From contig DAIEQT010000400.1 of assembly GCA_027347545.1 (NCBI GenBank), positions 1 through 7,255 of the forward strand: a stretch of 7,255 bases of DNA, read 5' to 3'. Each line of letters starts with the position of its first letter. Positions within the stretch are counted from its first letter, which is position 1. Origin of the DNA: Ignavibacteria bacterium (lineage in GTDB: Bacteria; Bacteroidota; Ignavibacteria; Ignavibacteriales; Melioribacteraceae). The notes under the pieces are model-generated. The model ran no database searches, was not told the origin of the DNA, and was given only the letters and a program-made list of their open reading frames with translations. Below are positions 1 through 5,326 of this stretch, piece by piece. The translations under genes were made by a program, and so were the position numbers.

Positions 1-8
1 CACTTTCC

Positions 9-16
9 TAATTTTG
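9..16 (+). promoter_or_regulatory. Candidate Bacteroidota-type -7 promoter element for the CotH-family gene
   Basis: The octamer TAATTTTG matches the Bacteroidota -7 consensus TAnnTTTG exactly. Transcription would then begin roughly at 19-23, leaving a short 5' UTR of about 20 nt before the ATG at 41. The matching -33 TTTG/TTG element would lie upstream of the window, so it cannot be checked. The position argues against the alternative TTG start at 14, which would overlap the promoter. A six-base specified match can occur by chance in AT-rich DNA, so this is a moderate call. Confidence 0.4.
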
Positions 17-40
17 GCTAAGATAAAACGAGATCACTTA

Positions 41-2422
41 ATGAAATTTACTTACCTCAAATTTCTCTCCTCACTTTTATTTTTGGTTGCTTTAAGTACA
101 CATGCACAAACAACAGATAATAGCTGGAAACTTTACGACGACAGTCAAGTTGCGCAAATTAATATTACAATGAACCAAGCCGCTTTTGACTGGATGATGG
201 CTAACTACATGAGCGACTCCTCGCATGTTTGCAACTTCAAGTTTAAGAACAAATACATTGATACTACTATTACAAATGTTGGAATTAGAATCCGCGGCAA
301 CACTTCCCGCACTGCGCAAAAGAAATCATTTAAAATCTCTTTCAACGATTTTGAAAAAGGAAGAGAGTTTTTTGATGTAGAAAAACTAAACTTAAACGGA
401 GAGCATAACGATCCCTCAATTGCCAGATCGAAAGTTTCTTGGGGATTGTTTCAGAAAAGCGGATTGCCATCCACCCGTGCAAGCTACGCCGCGGTTTATA
501 TCAACGAAAAATATATGGGACTATATATTTCAGTCGAAAACATTGATGACCAGTTTTTGAAGAAGCGGTTTTATGATGCTTCCGGGAATTTATACAAGTG
601 CTTGTACGGTGCTTCATTTGCACCGGGCAGCAATAACTACAATCAAGAAACCAACGAAGACAAGCTGGATCAATCCCAGATAGTGCGGTTAATAAATATG
701 CTCAACACACTTCCGGCGGAAGTGCTTCCCGATTCATTAGAAAAAATATTATTCGTGGATGAGTTTCTTAAATACCAGGCAATGGATGTAATAATTGGTC
801 AGTGGGATGATTACTGGTCCAACATGAATAATTATTATATCTACTTTGAACCAAAAGCCGGTAAGTTTCATTGGATTCCTTATGATTACGATAATACTTT
901 TGGAATTGATTGGTTTAATTACGATTGGTCACAAGCCGATCCGTTCAACTTCAAAAAACTCAATACCTCTAAGAGACCTTTGATTGAAAAAATGCTTGCC
1001 AATAAACAGTACCGCGATCTATATGCTCACATACTTGAACACATAGTTAAGTCCAGTTTTCAGTATTACATGATGTCCAGCATAGTACTCGGAATCAGAG
1101 ATCAAATCCGTCCTTTCGCCTTAGCCGATACTTACCGCCGTAAAGATTATCAATTTACTGATGAAGAATTTGAAAACAGTTTTAATCAAACTCCTTATAC
1201 TATTCCTTCTCATGGTACACATGTAAAAAAATCAATTCTTCAGTTTGTTAATCAACGCAATATTTATCTGAAAGATAAAATTACTTACGTTGGTTCTGCG
1301 CCAATAGTTTATAAAATAGATTACGAGCCAAAGAATCCGGGACCGAATGATTCAATCTATGTTTACGCATCAGGCTTTGCTTCCGCCGGCATTGATCAAG
1401 TTAACATTCAATTTCATCCGGGAGCTTTAACTGTTATTTATTTTTATCCAATGAAGTCTTCCCCCGTTGCCAATTCAACGAGAGTGGAAGACGCCGACCG
1501 TTGGGTTGGAGTAATTCCTCCGCTCGGCAAAAATGGCTTTGGAAGATTTAAATTAGAAATCGCTGACAAGAATGGCGCTAAAGTTTTATATCCCCGCCAC
1601 GGTTTTACAGAAGTGAAAGCACGGGAATATTCCACAACCGGCAGCAATGTAATTTTAAATGAGATAATGGCTGATAATTCCAAGACAATTAAAGACCCGG
1701 CAAACACAACTAAAGATGAGTTTGATGATTGGATAGAATTATATAATCCGACTCAAAGAGAAATTCTGCTCACCGGAATGTATATGACGGACGATAACAC
1801 AAAGCTGGACAAATGGCAGTTTACTCAGCCAGACTTAAAATTAAAACCGGGCGAACATTTATTAGTTTGGTGCGATGAGCAAGGAAGTCAAAGCGGTTTG
1901 CACACGAGTTTTAAGCTTTCCAAAAGCGGTGAATATATTGCTCTTGTTGGAACGGATGGCAAAACTATAATTGATGAATATACTTTCGGTGCGCAACAAA
2001 CAGATGTTTCTAATGGAAGAGTACCAAGCGGCGGAGAAAAATGGTCTTCGATGAAACCAACGCCAGGAATATCTAACGTTACAACAGATATTAAGGAAAA
2101 AGAAATTCCGGTAGACTTTAGTTTATCTGCTTATCCAAATCCGTTCAATCCGGAAACCACGATTAGCTACACAATCCCGTCAAACGTGAAAGGTGAAACG
2201 ATAAACGTAATATTAAAAGTTTTCGATGTTCTAGGAAGAGAAGTTGCAACACTCGTTAATGAATATTTGCAACCGGGAAGCTATAATTCTCAATTCCTCG
2301 CCTCGCGAGACGCGAGTCGAAGCGGGTCAATTCGCAATTATCAATTAACATCTGGAATATATTTTTGCAGAATATCTGCCGGCAAGTTTAATTCATCACT
2401 AAAACTTATGCTCATCAAATAA
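41..2422 (+). CDS. Secreted CotH-kinase family protein with lamin-tail domain and T9SS C-terminal sorting domain
   Basis: This 793-residue protein starts at the ATG at 41, which puts a clean signal peptide first: K2, a hydrophobic run 8-19, and likely cleavage after THA22. Residues about 40-415 form a CotH-type kinase domain. It shows a GIRIRGNTS segment (R85-S89), a lysine-rich strand K94-K98, a YMGLYISVE segment ending at E166, and the acidic metal-binding type motif YDYDNTFG (281-288) after HWIP. Residues about 420-535 look like an all-beta Ig-like linker. Residues about 536-680 are a lamin-tail domain (NVILNEIMADN, then DDWIELYNPT and TPGISN). From 698 (YPNPFNPET) to the C-terminal Lys is a T9SS type A sorting domain, so export across the outer membrane is expected. 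Bacillus CotH is a spore-coat protein kinase; the substrate of exported, non-spore homologues is unknown, and kinase activity here is inference. The sorting domain carries an unusual insert near 753-763. The TAA is followed directly by the ribosome binding site of the next gene. Confidence 0.9.
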   Translation: MKFTYLKFLSSLLFLVALSTHAQTTDNSWKLYDDSQVAQINITMNQAAFDWMMANYMSDSSHVCNFKFKNKYIDTTITNVGIRIRGNTSRTAQKKSFKISFNDFEKGREFFDVEKLNLNGEHNDPSIARSKVSWGLFQKSGLPSTRASYAAVYINEKYMGLYISVENIDDQFLKKRFYDASGNLYKCLYGASFAPGSNNYNQETNEDKLDQSQIVRLINMLNTLPAEVLPDSLEKILFVDEFLKYQAMDVIIGQWDDYWSNMNNYYIYFEPKAGKFHWIPYDYDNTFGIDWFNYDWSQADPFNFKKLNTSKRPLIEKMLANKQYRDLYAHILEHIVKSSFQYYMMSSIVLGIRDQIRPFALADTYRRKDYQFTDEEFENSFNQTPYTIPSHGTHVKKSILQFVNQRNIYLKDKITYVGSAPIVYKIDYEPKNPGPNDSIYVYASGFASAGIDQVNIQFHPGALTVIYFYPMKSSPVANSTRVEDADRWVGVIPPLGKNGFGRFKLEIADKNGAKVLYPRHGFTEVKAREYSTTGSNVILNEIMADNSKTIKDPANTTKDEFDDWIELYNPTQREILLTGMYMTDDNTKLDKWQFTQPDLKLKPGEHLLVWCDEQGSQSGLHTSFKLSKSGEYIALVGTDGKTIIDEYTFGAQQTDVSNGRVPSGGEKWSSMKPTPGISNVTTDIKEKEIPVDFSLSAYPNPFNPETTISYTIPSNVKGETINVILKVFDVLGREVATLVNEYLQPGSYNSQFLASRDASRSGSIRNYQLTSGIYFCRISAGKFNSSLKLMLIK
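2290..2333 (+). repeat. Short GC-rich hairpin insert within the sorting-domain coding sequence
   Basis: Inside an AT-rich gene there is a sharply GC-rich patch with a perfect inverted repeat: CTCGCG (2302-2307), loop AGA, CGCGAG (2311-2316). The patch is bracketed by a 7-bp direct repeat TCAATTC at 2290-2296 and 2327-2333. It encodes residues about 753-763 (LASRDASRSGS), between the 'GSYNSQF' and 'LTSGIYF' segments of the T9SS domain, where related domains normally need only a few residues. Three CAATTnn heptamers follow at 2328-2348. The reading frame stays open through it. I infer a small palindromic insertion tolerated in a loop; the direct-repeat spacing of 37 bp is not a multiple of three, so a simple clean insertion is not proven. 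Confidence 0.5.
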
Positions 2423-2437
2423 AAGAAAGGATTGTTA

Positions 2438-2950
2438 ATGAATTCAAGACCACAAGCAAACGAATATGCTTCCTATTATGGAAAGTATGTTAATCTTGTT
2501 CCGGATGGAAACATTTTGGAAATATTGTCCGATCAAATTCTGTCGGTTGAAAAACTTTTTAGCGGAATTACAGAAGAGAAATCCAAGTTCCGTTACGCGG
2601 AAGGTAAATGGAGCATTAGGGAACTGTTCGGACATATAATTGATACCGAAAGAGTTTTCGCTTACCGTGCGCTTAGGTTTTCCAGAAATGATAAAACGGC
2701 GCTGCCCGGCTTTGAACAAGATGATTTTGTGCCAAATTCAAACCACGATAATGTTTTACTGCAAAATCTTGTTGAAGAATTTATTCTCGTTAGAAAATCC
2801 AACATTAAATTGTTCGAATCATTTACAGATGAAATGTGGCTCCGCACCGGCACCGCTAGCGAAAATAAAATGTCTGCCCGTGCTGTAGCGTTCAATTTAG
2901 CCGGACATTTAATTCACCACACCAATGTTCTGAAAGAGAAGTATCTATAA
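2438..2950 (+). CDS. DinB-family (DinB_2-like) putative metal-dependent enzyme
   Basis: The ATG at 2438 is chosen because AAAGAAAGG (2422-2430) lies 7 nt upstream as a Shine-Dalgarno sequence; the in-frame TTG at 2432 is too close to it. The 170-residue product has the size and four-helix pattern of DinB/YfiT-like proteins. Residues W58-S-I-R-E-L-F-G-H66 match the family's 'W...e...H' helix, and the C-terminal helix has GHLIHH with H157, H160 and H161, followed by the family-like ending LKEKYL. H66, H157 and H161 are the expected metal triad. The family includes bacillithiol- and mycothiol-dependent S-transferases and uncharacterised hydrolases; the substrate here cannot be read from sequence. 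It is 15 nt behind the CotH-family gene and 16 nt ahead of the 2H-phosphoesterase gene, so the three are probably co-transcribed. Confidence 0.85.
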   Translation: MNSRPQANEYASYYGKYVNLVPDGNILEILSDQILSVEKLFSGITEEKSKFRYAEGKWSIRELFGHIIDTERVFAYRALRFSRNDKTALPGFEQDDFVPNSNHDNVLLQNLVEEFILVRKSNIKLFESFTDEMWLRTGTASENKMSARAVAFNLAGHLIHHTNVLKEKYL

Positions 2951-2966
2951 ATAAAAAAATATTGAC

Positions 2967-3488
2967 ATGGCACTACTTGTATTAGCTTATCCGCAAATCG
3001 AAAAGAAAGATTACAATTGGATTCAATCCTTCCGTGCAAAGCACGACGAAAGATATTTTAACTTTGCCGAACCACATTTCACATTGGTTTTTCCGGTGTT
3101 TGATATCCCCGAAAATGATTTCATCGCTCACGTTCAGGTAACGGCTAAAAAGTTTAAGGAATTTTTCTTTGTACTTCGCTGTGCTCAAATAGTAAAAGAT
3201 TCTTTTAGCGAATACACCGACATCTTTCTCATTCCCGAAGAGGGTTACAGAATTTTTGTGAAACTTCACGATGCGCTCTATACGGGAATTTTGGGCAAAG
3301 AACTCCGGCTCGATATTCCATTCATTCCACATCTTGGTATTGCAAACAGTGTTGATGCTAAGAATTGCAAGCTGCTTGCCGACGAAATCAATAAGAAAAA
3401 TATTGAAATTGTTGGTGCAATCGGGAAACTTAGCATTGTCTCATATAAAAATGACAAGATAGAACTGCTTAAAGAAGTATTCCTTTAA
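2967..3488 (+). CDS. 2H-phosphoesterase superfamily protein (LigT / 2'-5' RNA ligase-like)
   Basis: This 173-residue protein has the two-lobed layout of 2H phosphoesterases, with one signature per half. The first is canonical: PHFTLVFP with H37-F-T39. The second is PHLGIAN with H122-L-G124, where the usual Ser/Thr at the third position is Gly. Known members hydrolyse or ligate 2',5'- or cyclic phosphodiesters in RNA and nucleotides; the substrate is not predictable here. With one histidine motif altered, the activity could be reduced or specialised. The ATG at 2967 has no clear Shine-Dalgarno sequence, only an A-rich stretch, which is common in this group of bacteria. It follows the DinB-like gene after 16 nt and is likely the last gene of that transcription unit. 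No intrinsic terminator was seen after the stop. Confidence 0.8.
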   Translation: MALLVLAYPQIEKKDYNWIQSFRAKHDERYFNFAEPHFTLVFPVFDIPENDFIAHVQVTAKKFKEFFFVLRCAQIVKDSFSEYTDIFLIPEEGYRIFVKLHDALYTGILGKELRLDIPFIPHLGIANSVDAKNCKLLADEINKKNIEIVGAIGKLSIVSYKNDKIELLKEVFL

Positions 3489-3510
3489 TGCGCTGAGTTA
3501 GTAAATTTCA

Positions 3511-3613
3511 AACCGTTTAAACGGTTACATTTTTATGTTTGTTTTATAGCCCACGGATTGATCCGTGGGCTATAAAAACATGAATATGCTTGCTAAACTG
3601 TTTTAACAGTTTA
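3511..3613. repeat. Cluster of three palindromes, REP/BIME-like
   Basis: Three inverted repeats lie within 103 bp of the 225-nt gap between genes. The first is a perfect 16-nt palindrome AACCGTTTAAACGGTT (3511-3526). The second is a strong hairpin with perfect 17-bp arms (3542-3558 and 3561-3577) and a 2-nt centre TG, whose core is GCCCACGGAT/ATCCGTGGGC. The third is TAAACTGTT-TT-AACAGTTTA (3594-3613). The outer two share the pattern AACyGTTT..AACrGTT, so the unit is a GC-rich hairpin flanked by two related AT-rich palindromes. This composite structure resembles dispersed extragenic palindromes mobilised by REP-associated Y1 transposases. No transposase is in the window, so the mobility is inferred. 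Confidence 0.65.
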
Positions 3614-3713
3614 TAGCGGGAAATAGAACCTATCTTCGTTTCAAACGACTAAACTATCAAAGCTTGATTAGAGAAAGTTTTTGGGTTATTATCTCAGCAA
3701 TAATTTGGCACAA

Positions 3714-4034
3714 ATGAAAAAGATATGGCAAATAGTGAAGTTGGTTGAGTGGGAAGCTTTATTCTGGAGCGCTGGTCTGGTATATCTACTTTTGATTAAT
3801 CCTTACCAAACATCGCACGTAACTTTTTGCCCGTATAAAAATCTTGGTATTGAATTTTGTCCCGGCTGCGGATTGGGAAGATCAATTTCATTTTTCTACC
3901 ATGGCGATTTTTTGCATTCTCTACAAACACACCCGCTAGGTATAATTGCTTTCGTAATTATATTGGCAAGAATTGTTTATTTAATCAGAAATAAATATTT
4001 CAACAACAAACAGAACGAGGTTATGTATGGCTAA
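3714..4034 (+). CDS. DUF2752-family small membrane protein
   Basis: The 106-residue protein has two hydrophobic segments (about 14-30 and 74-95) and a conserved loop between them with C39-P-Y and F48-C49-P-G-C52-G-L-G-R56, then H73-P-L-G. The CPGCGL(T/G)R motif preceded by another Cys defines DUF2752. The three Cys could bind a metal or form a disulphide, but the function is unknown. I chose the ATG at 3714, which gives a normal family length; an in-frame TTG at 3681 would add eleven residues without family character. There is no Shine-Dalgarno sequence. An imperfect promoter-like pair, TTTG (3680-3683) and TAATTTGG (3701-3708), lies just upstream and would make the message almost leaderless; this is weak. 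The last 8 nt overlap the next gene, indicating translational coupling. Confidence 0.85.
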   Translation: MKKIWQIVKLVEWEALFWSAGLVYLLLINPYQTSHVTFCPYKNLGIEFCPGCGLGRSISFFYHGDFLHSLQTHPLGIIAFVIILARIVYLIRNKYFNNKQNEVMYG

Positions 4035-4377
4035 TATTTACGAATTGCTACCAGAAATAGTTGGTGAAGAGCAAATGTACATTTCGAGTATAGTTAAGAA
4101 CATGGATGACAAACAAGCTTTCCAATTTGCAAACATTTACCGTGCGCGCCGTAAAGATCCGCAAATAATCCTCTTAGTAACGCTTGTAGGTTTTCTTGGC
4201 ATATCCGGCATTCAAAGATTCTTAACAGATCAAATTGGTTTGGGAATTTTATACTTGCTTACCGGCGGTATTTGTATGATTGGAACAATCATAGACTTGG
4301 TTAATTACAGAAAAATTGCTTTTGAGTATAACCAACAACAAGCAAACCAAGTTGCCGTAATGATTAAAGGTATGTAA
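4027..4377 (+). CDS. TM2-domain membrane protein
   Basis: The 116-residue protein has a helical N-terminal part (1-45, ending YRARRKDP) and a TM2 domain (46-95). The domain shows a first membrane helix (about 47-61), the turn GFLGISGIQRF (55-65), and a second helix with LLTGG (77-81) and the closing IIDLV (88-92, D90). The usual (D/H)RFYxG motif reads Q63-R-F-L-T-D here, so it is divergent. TM2 proteins are small membrane proteins without a settled bacterial role. The start ATG overlaps the upstream DUF2752 gene by 8 nt, with GAGG at 4017-4020 as Shine-Dalgarno sequence 6 nt away. As I recall, the pairing with DUF2752 recurs in Bacteroidota, which suggests that the two membrane proteins work together. 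A strong terminator follows 7 nt after the stop. Confidence 0.85.
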   Translation: MANIYELLPEIVGEEQMYISSIVKNMDDKQAFQFANIYRARRKDPQIILLVTLVGFLGISGIQRFLTDQIGLGILYLLTGGICMIGTIIDLVNYRKIAFEYNQQQANQVAVMIKGM

Positions 4378-4384
4378 AATTTCG

Positions 4385-4408
4385 AGCGGTCTTTCGAGAC
4401 CGCTTTTT
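4385..4408 (+). terminator. Intrinsic terminator after the DUF2752-TM2 pair
   Basis: There is a perfect 8-bp stem AGCGGTCT (4385-4392) / AGACCGCT (4397-4404) with a TTCG tetraloop, running directly into TTTTT (4404-4408). The UUCG loop is a stabilising tetraloop. The position just past the TM2 stop and the orientation fit termination of the plus-strand unit before the convergent MarC-family gene. Confidence 0.9.
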
Positions 4409-4422
4409 CTTGTTCCACTTTA

Positions 4423-4450
4423 CTTGCACCTTGTTGCCTGTACCTTGTAC
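4423..4450. repeat. Degenerate tandem tract of 6-8 bp units
   Basis: Four consecutive units CTTGCAC, CTTGTTGC, CTGTAC and CTTGTAC fill the space between the terminator and the stop codon of the convergent MarC-family gene. The units share the pattern CTTGyAC with small indels. No coding or RNA function is apparent; it looks like a decayed microsatellite. Confidence 0.4.
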
Positions 4451-5086
4451 CTATTTCCCCATCATCTCTTGGATCATAGGTTTCAGTCCGGCAAACATTA
4501 ATTCTACCGCTATAACCATAAGAATCAATCCCATAATTCTCATCAAAACTTTATTGCCGTTATCTCCCAACACTTTAAGGATTGTTCGGCTTCCCACAAG
4601 TATTAGGTAGGTTGTAAATAGAACGACGATGATTATTCCAAATAGAATTGCTTTCTCGGAATAATTTCTTGCATCGTTAAAGAGCACAATCGTCATAGTT
4701 ATCGAGCCGGGACCACAGATTATTGGAATTCCAAGAGGAGTAATAGCAAACTCATTTACAAACTCGCTGAAACTTTGCCCCTCTTCTTTCAACCTATTCA
4801 TCTTGGCTTGAAGCATATCGTAGCCGGAGAGAAAGAACAAAATTCCGCCAACAATTCTTAGTCCATTTACAGAGATATGGAAGAACTCGAAGATGAAATT
4901 TCCGGCGAAAGCAAAGAGTACCATAATGATGAAAGCGGTTAGCACACCTTTGAACGCGATTCGCTGCACTTCTTTGTGCGTCATATTCTTTGTTAAAGAA
5001 GTAAAGTATGGAATAATTCCAAATGGGGTTACCATTGTGAAGAGTGAAGTAAACGCCAGAAAGCCAAACTGAAAGATTCTATCCAT
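4451..5086 (-). CDS. MarC-family integral membrane protein
   Basis: This 211-residue protein is strongly hydrophobic, with about six predicted membrane segments: around 5-28, 45-67, 72-92, 112-132, 142-163 and 183-205. The N-terminal TMVTPFGIIPYF and the central FAITPLGIPIICGPGSITM are the two internally related 'nPlgxxPlf / tPLgiPlicGPGsit' signatures of the MarC (UPF0056) family, and the length is normal. Early reports tied E. coli MarC to multiple antibiotic resistance, but this was not upheld; the transported substrate is unknown. The ATG at 5086 has GGGA about 6 nt upstream. On the minus strand a promoter-like TAGATTTT (5111-5104), with TTGAT about 17 nt further upstream, is possible but weak. 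It is divergent from the cysE leader and converges on the DUF2752-TM2 unit. Confidence 0.9.
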   Translation of the reverse strand: MDRIFQFGFLAFTSLFTMVTPFGIIPYFTSLTKNMTHKEVQRIAFKGVLTAFIIMVLFAFAGNFIFEFFHISVNGLRIVGGILFFLSGYDMLQAKMNRLKEEGQSFSEFVNEFAITPLGIPIICGPGSITMTIVLFNDARNYSEKAILFGIIIVVLFTTYLILVGSRTILKVLGDNGNKVLMRIMGLILMVIAVELMFAGLKPMIQEMMGK

Positions 5087-5153
5087 GTTTTTCCCGTGAA
5101 CTAAAAATCTACTTGTAATGTTATTCTATCAAGCACAGAGTTCATAATTTTTC

Positions 5154-5161
5154 TAACTTTG
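5154..5161 (+). promoter_or_regulatory. Candidate -7 promoter element for the cysE leader transcript
   Basis: TAACTTTG matches the Bacteroidota -7 consensus TAnnTTTG exactly. The predicted transcription start, around 5164-5168, lies about 10 nt before the leader ORF, so the leader would be translated immediately. No convincing -33 TTTG is seen at the expected distance (about 5130-5135). An inverted repeat TTTGC-TCT-GCAAA (5158-5170) overlaps the 3' half of this element and the likely start point, so it may be a repressor operator or just a short 5' stem. Confidence 0.45.
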
Positions 5162-5176
5162 CTCTGCAAATATAAA

Positions 5177-5272
5177 ATGATTGATCTAATAGAGACATAC
5201 CGAAATTCTTTAAGAAACAATTCTGCCGAGGAATTTTCTTCTGCTGTAACCACACGTTGCTGTTGTTGCTAG
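5177..5272 (+). CDS. Polycysteine leader peptide (31 codons) upstream of serine acetyltransferase
   Basis: An ATG at 5177 opens a 31-codon frame that ends in Thr-Thr-Arg-Cys-Cys-Cys-Cys (codons TGC TGT TGT TGC at 5258-5269) followed at once by TAG (5270-5272). The stop lies 54 nt before the cysE start. Cysteine is normally rare, and four consecutive Cys codons at the very end of a small frame directly before a cysteine-synthesis gene are the hallmark of an amino-acid-sensing leader: ribosomes would stall there when Cys-tRNA is scarce. The N-terminal part (residues 1-24, polar and unremarkable) has no recognisable domain. No Shine-Dalgarno sequence precedes the ATG, which fits a short or near-leaderless 5' end after the promoter element at 5154-5161. 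Polycysteine upstream ORFs controlling sulphur genes are known in mycobacteria; a matching role here is inference. The product is probably not a functional protein. Confidence 0.75.
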   Translation: MIDLIETYRNSLRNNSAEEFSSAVTTRCCCC

Positions 5273-5326
5273 TCTAATCTTCTGTTCCACACTTAATTAA
5301 AGCAATTTTAAGATAGGAAACCCATA
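5273..5326 (+). promoter_or_regulatory. Leader-to-cysE spacer with putative attenuation structure
   Basis: This 54-nt spacer separates the polycysteine stop from the cysE ATG. The cysE Shine-Dalgarno sequence is AGGA (5315-5318), about 8 nt before the ATG. Two weak pairings can be drawn. TTGCT at the Cys codons and stop (5266-5270) is complementary to AGCAA (5301-5305). CTTAATT (5292-5298) can pair with AATTTTAAG (5304-5312) through a 2-nt bulge. A ribosome stalled on the Cys codons would block the first pairing. No GC-rich stem with a T-run is present, so if the leader regulates, translational coupling or control of ribosome access is more likely than an intrinsic terminator. The structures are weak and unproven. 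Confidence 0.35.

Noticed and set aside
14..40. In-frame TTG at 14 as start of the CotH-family gene
   Set aside because: It would put a charged nine-residue extension before a clean signal peptide and would overlap the candidate -7 promoter element at 9-16.
2982..3332. Open frame on the minus strand of 116 codons
   Set aside because: It is antisense to the 2H-phosphoesterase gene, whose motifs show that the plus strand is the coding one.
3542..3577. Strong hairpin as an intrinsic terminator for the 2H-phosphoesterase gene
   Set aside because: Neither strand has a T-run directly after the stem; the arms themselves end in AAA/TTT, and the surrounding palindromes fit a repeat element better.
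3489..3713. CRISPR array or phage-related region
   Set aside because: The repeats are palindromes of three different sequences without regular spacers, and no cas, integrase or phage gene is nearby.
4410..4610. Open frame on the plus strand of 66 codons after the TM2 gene
   Set aside because: It begins after a strong terminator and runs antisense to the MarC-family gene; its hydrophobic, Ile- and Pro-rich composition follows from the opposite strand.
5171..5178. TATAAAAT as a sigma70-type -10 box for cysE
   Set aside because: There is no -35 at a suitable distance, and initiation would fall inside the leader ORF; the TAnnTTTG element at 5154 fits the lineage better.
5087..5326. Known riboswitch class (SAM, cobalamin or T-box) ahead of cysE
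   Set aside because: No conserved core of these classes and no GC-rich terminator stem could be seen; the polycysteine ORF explains the region better.
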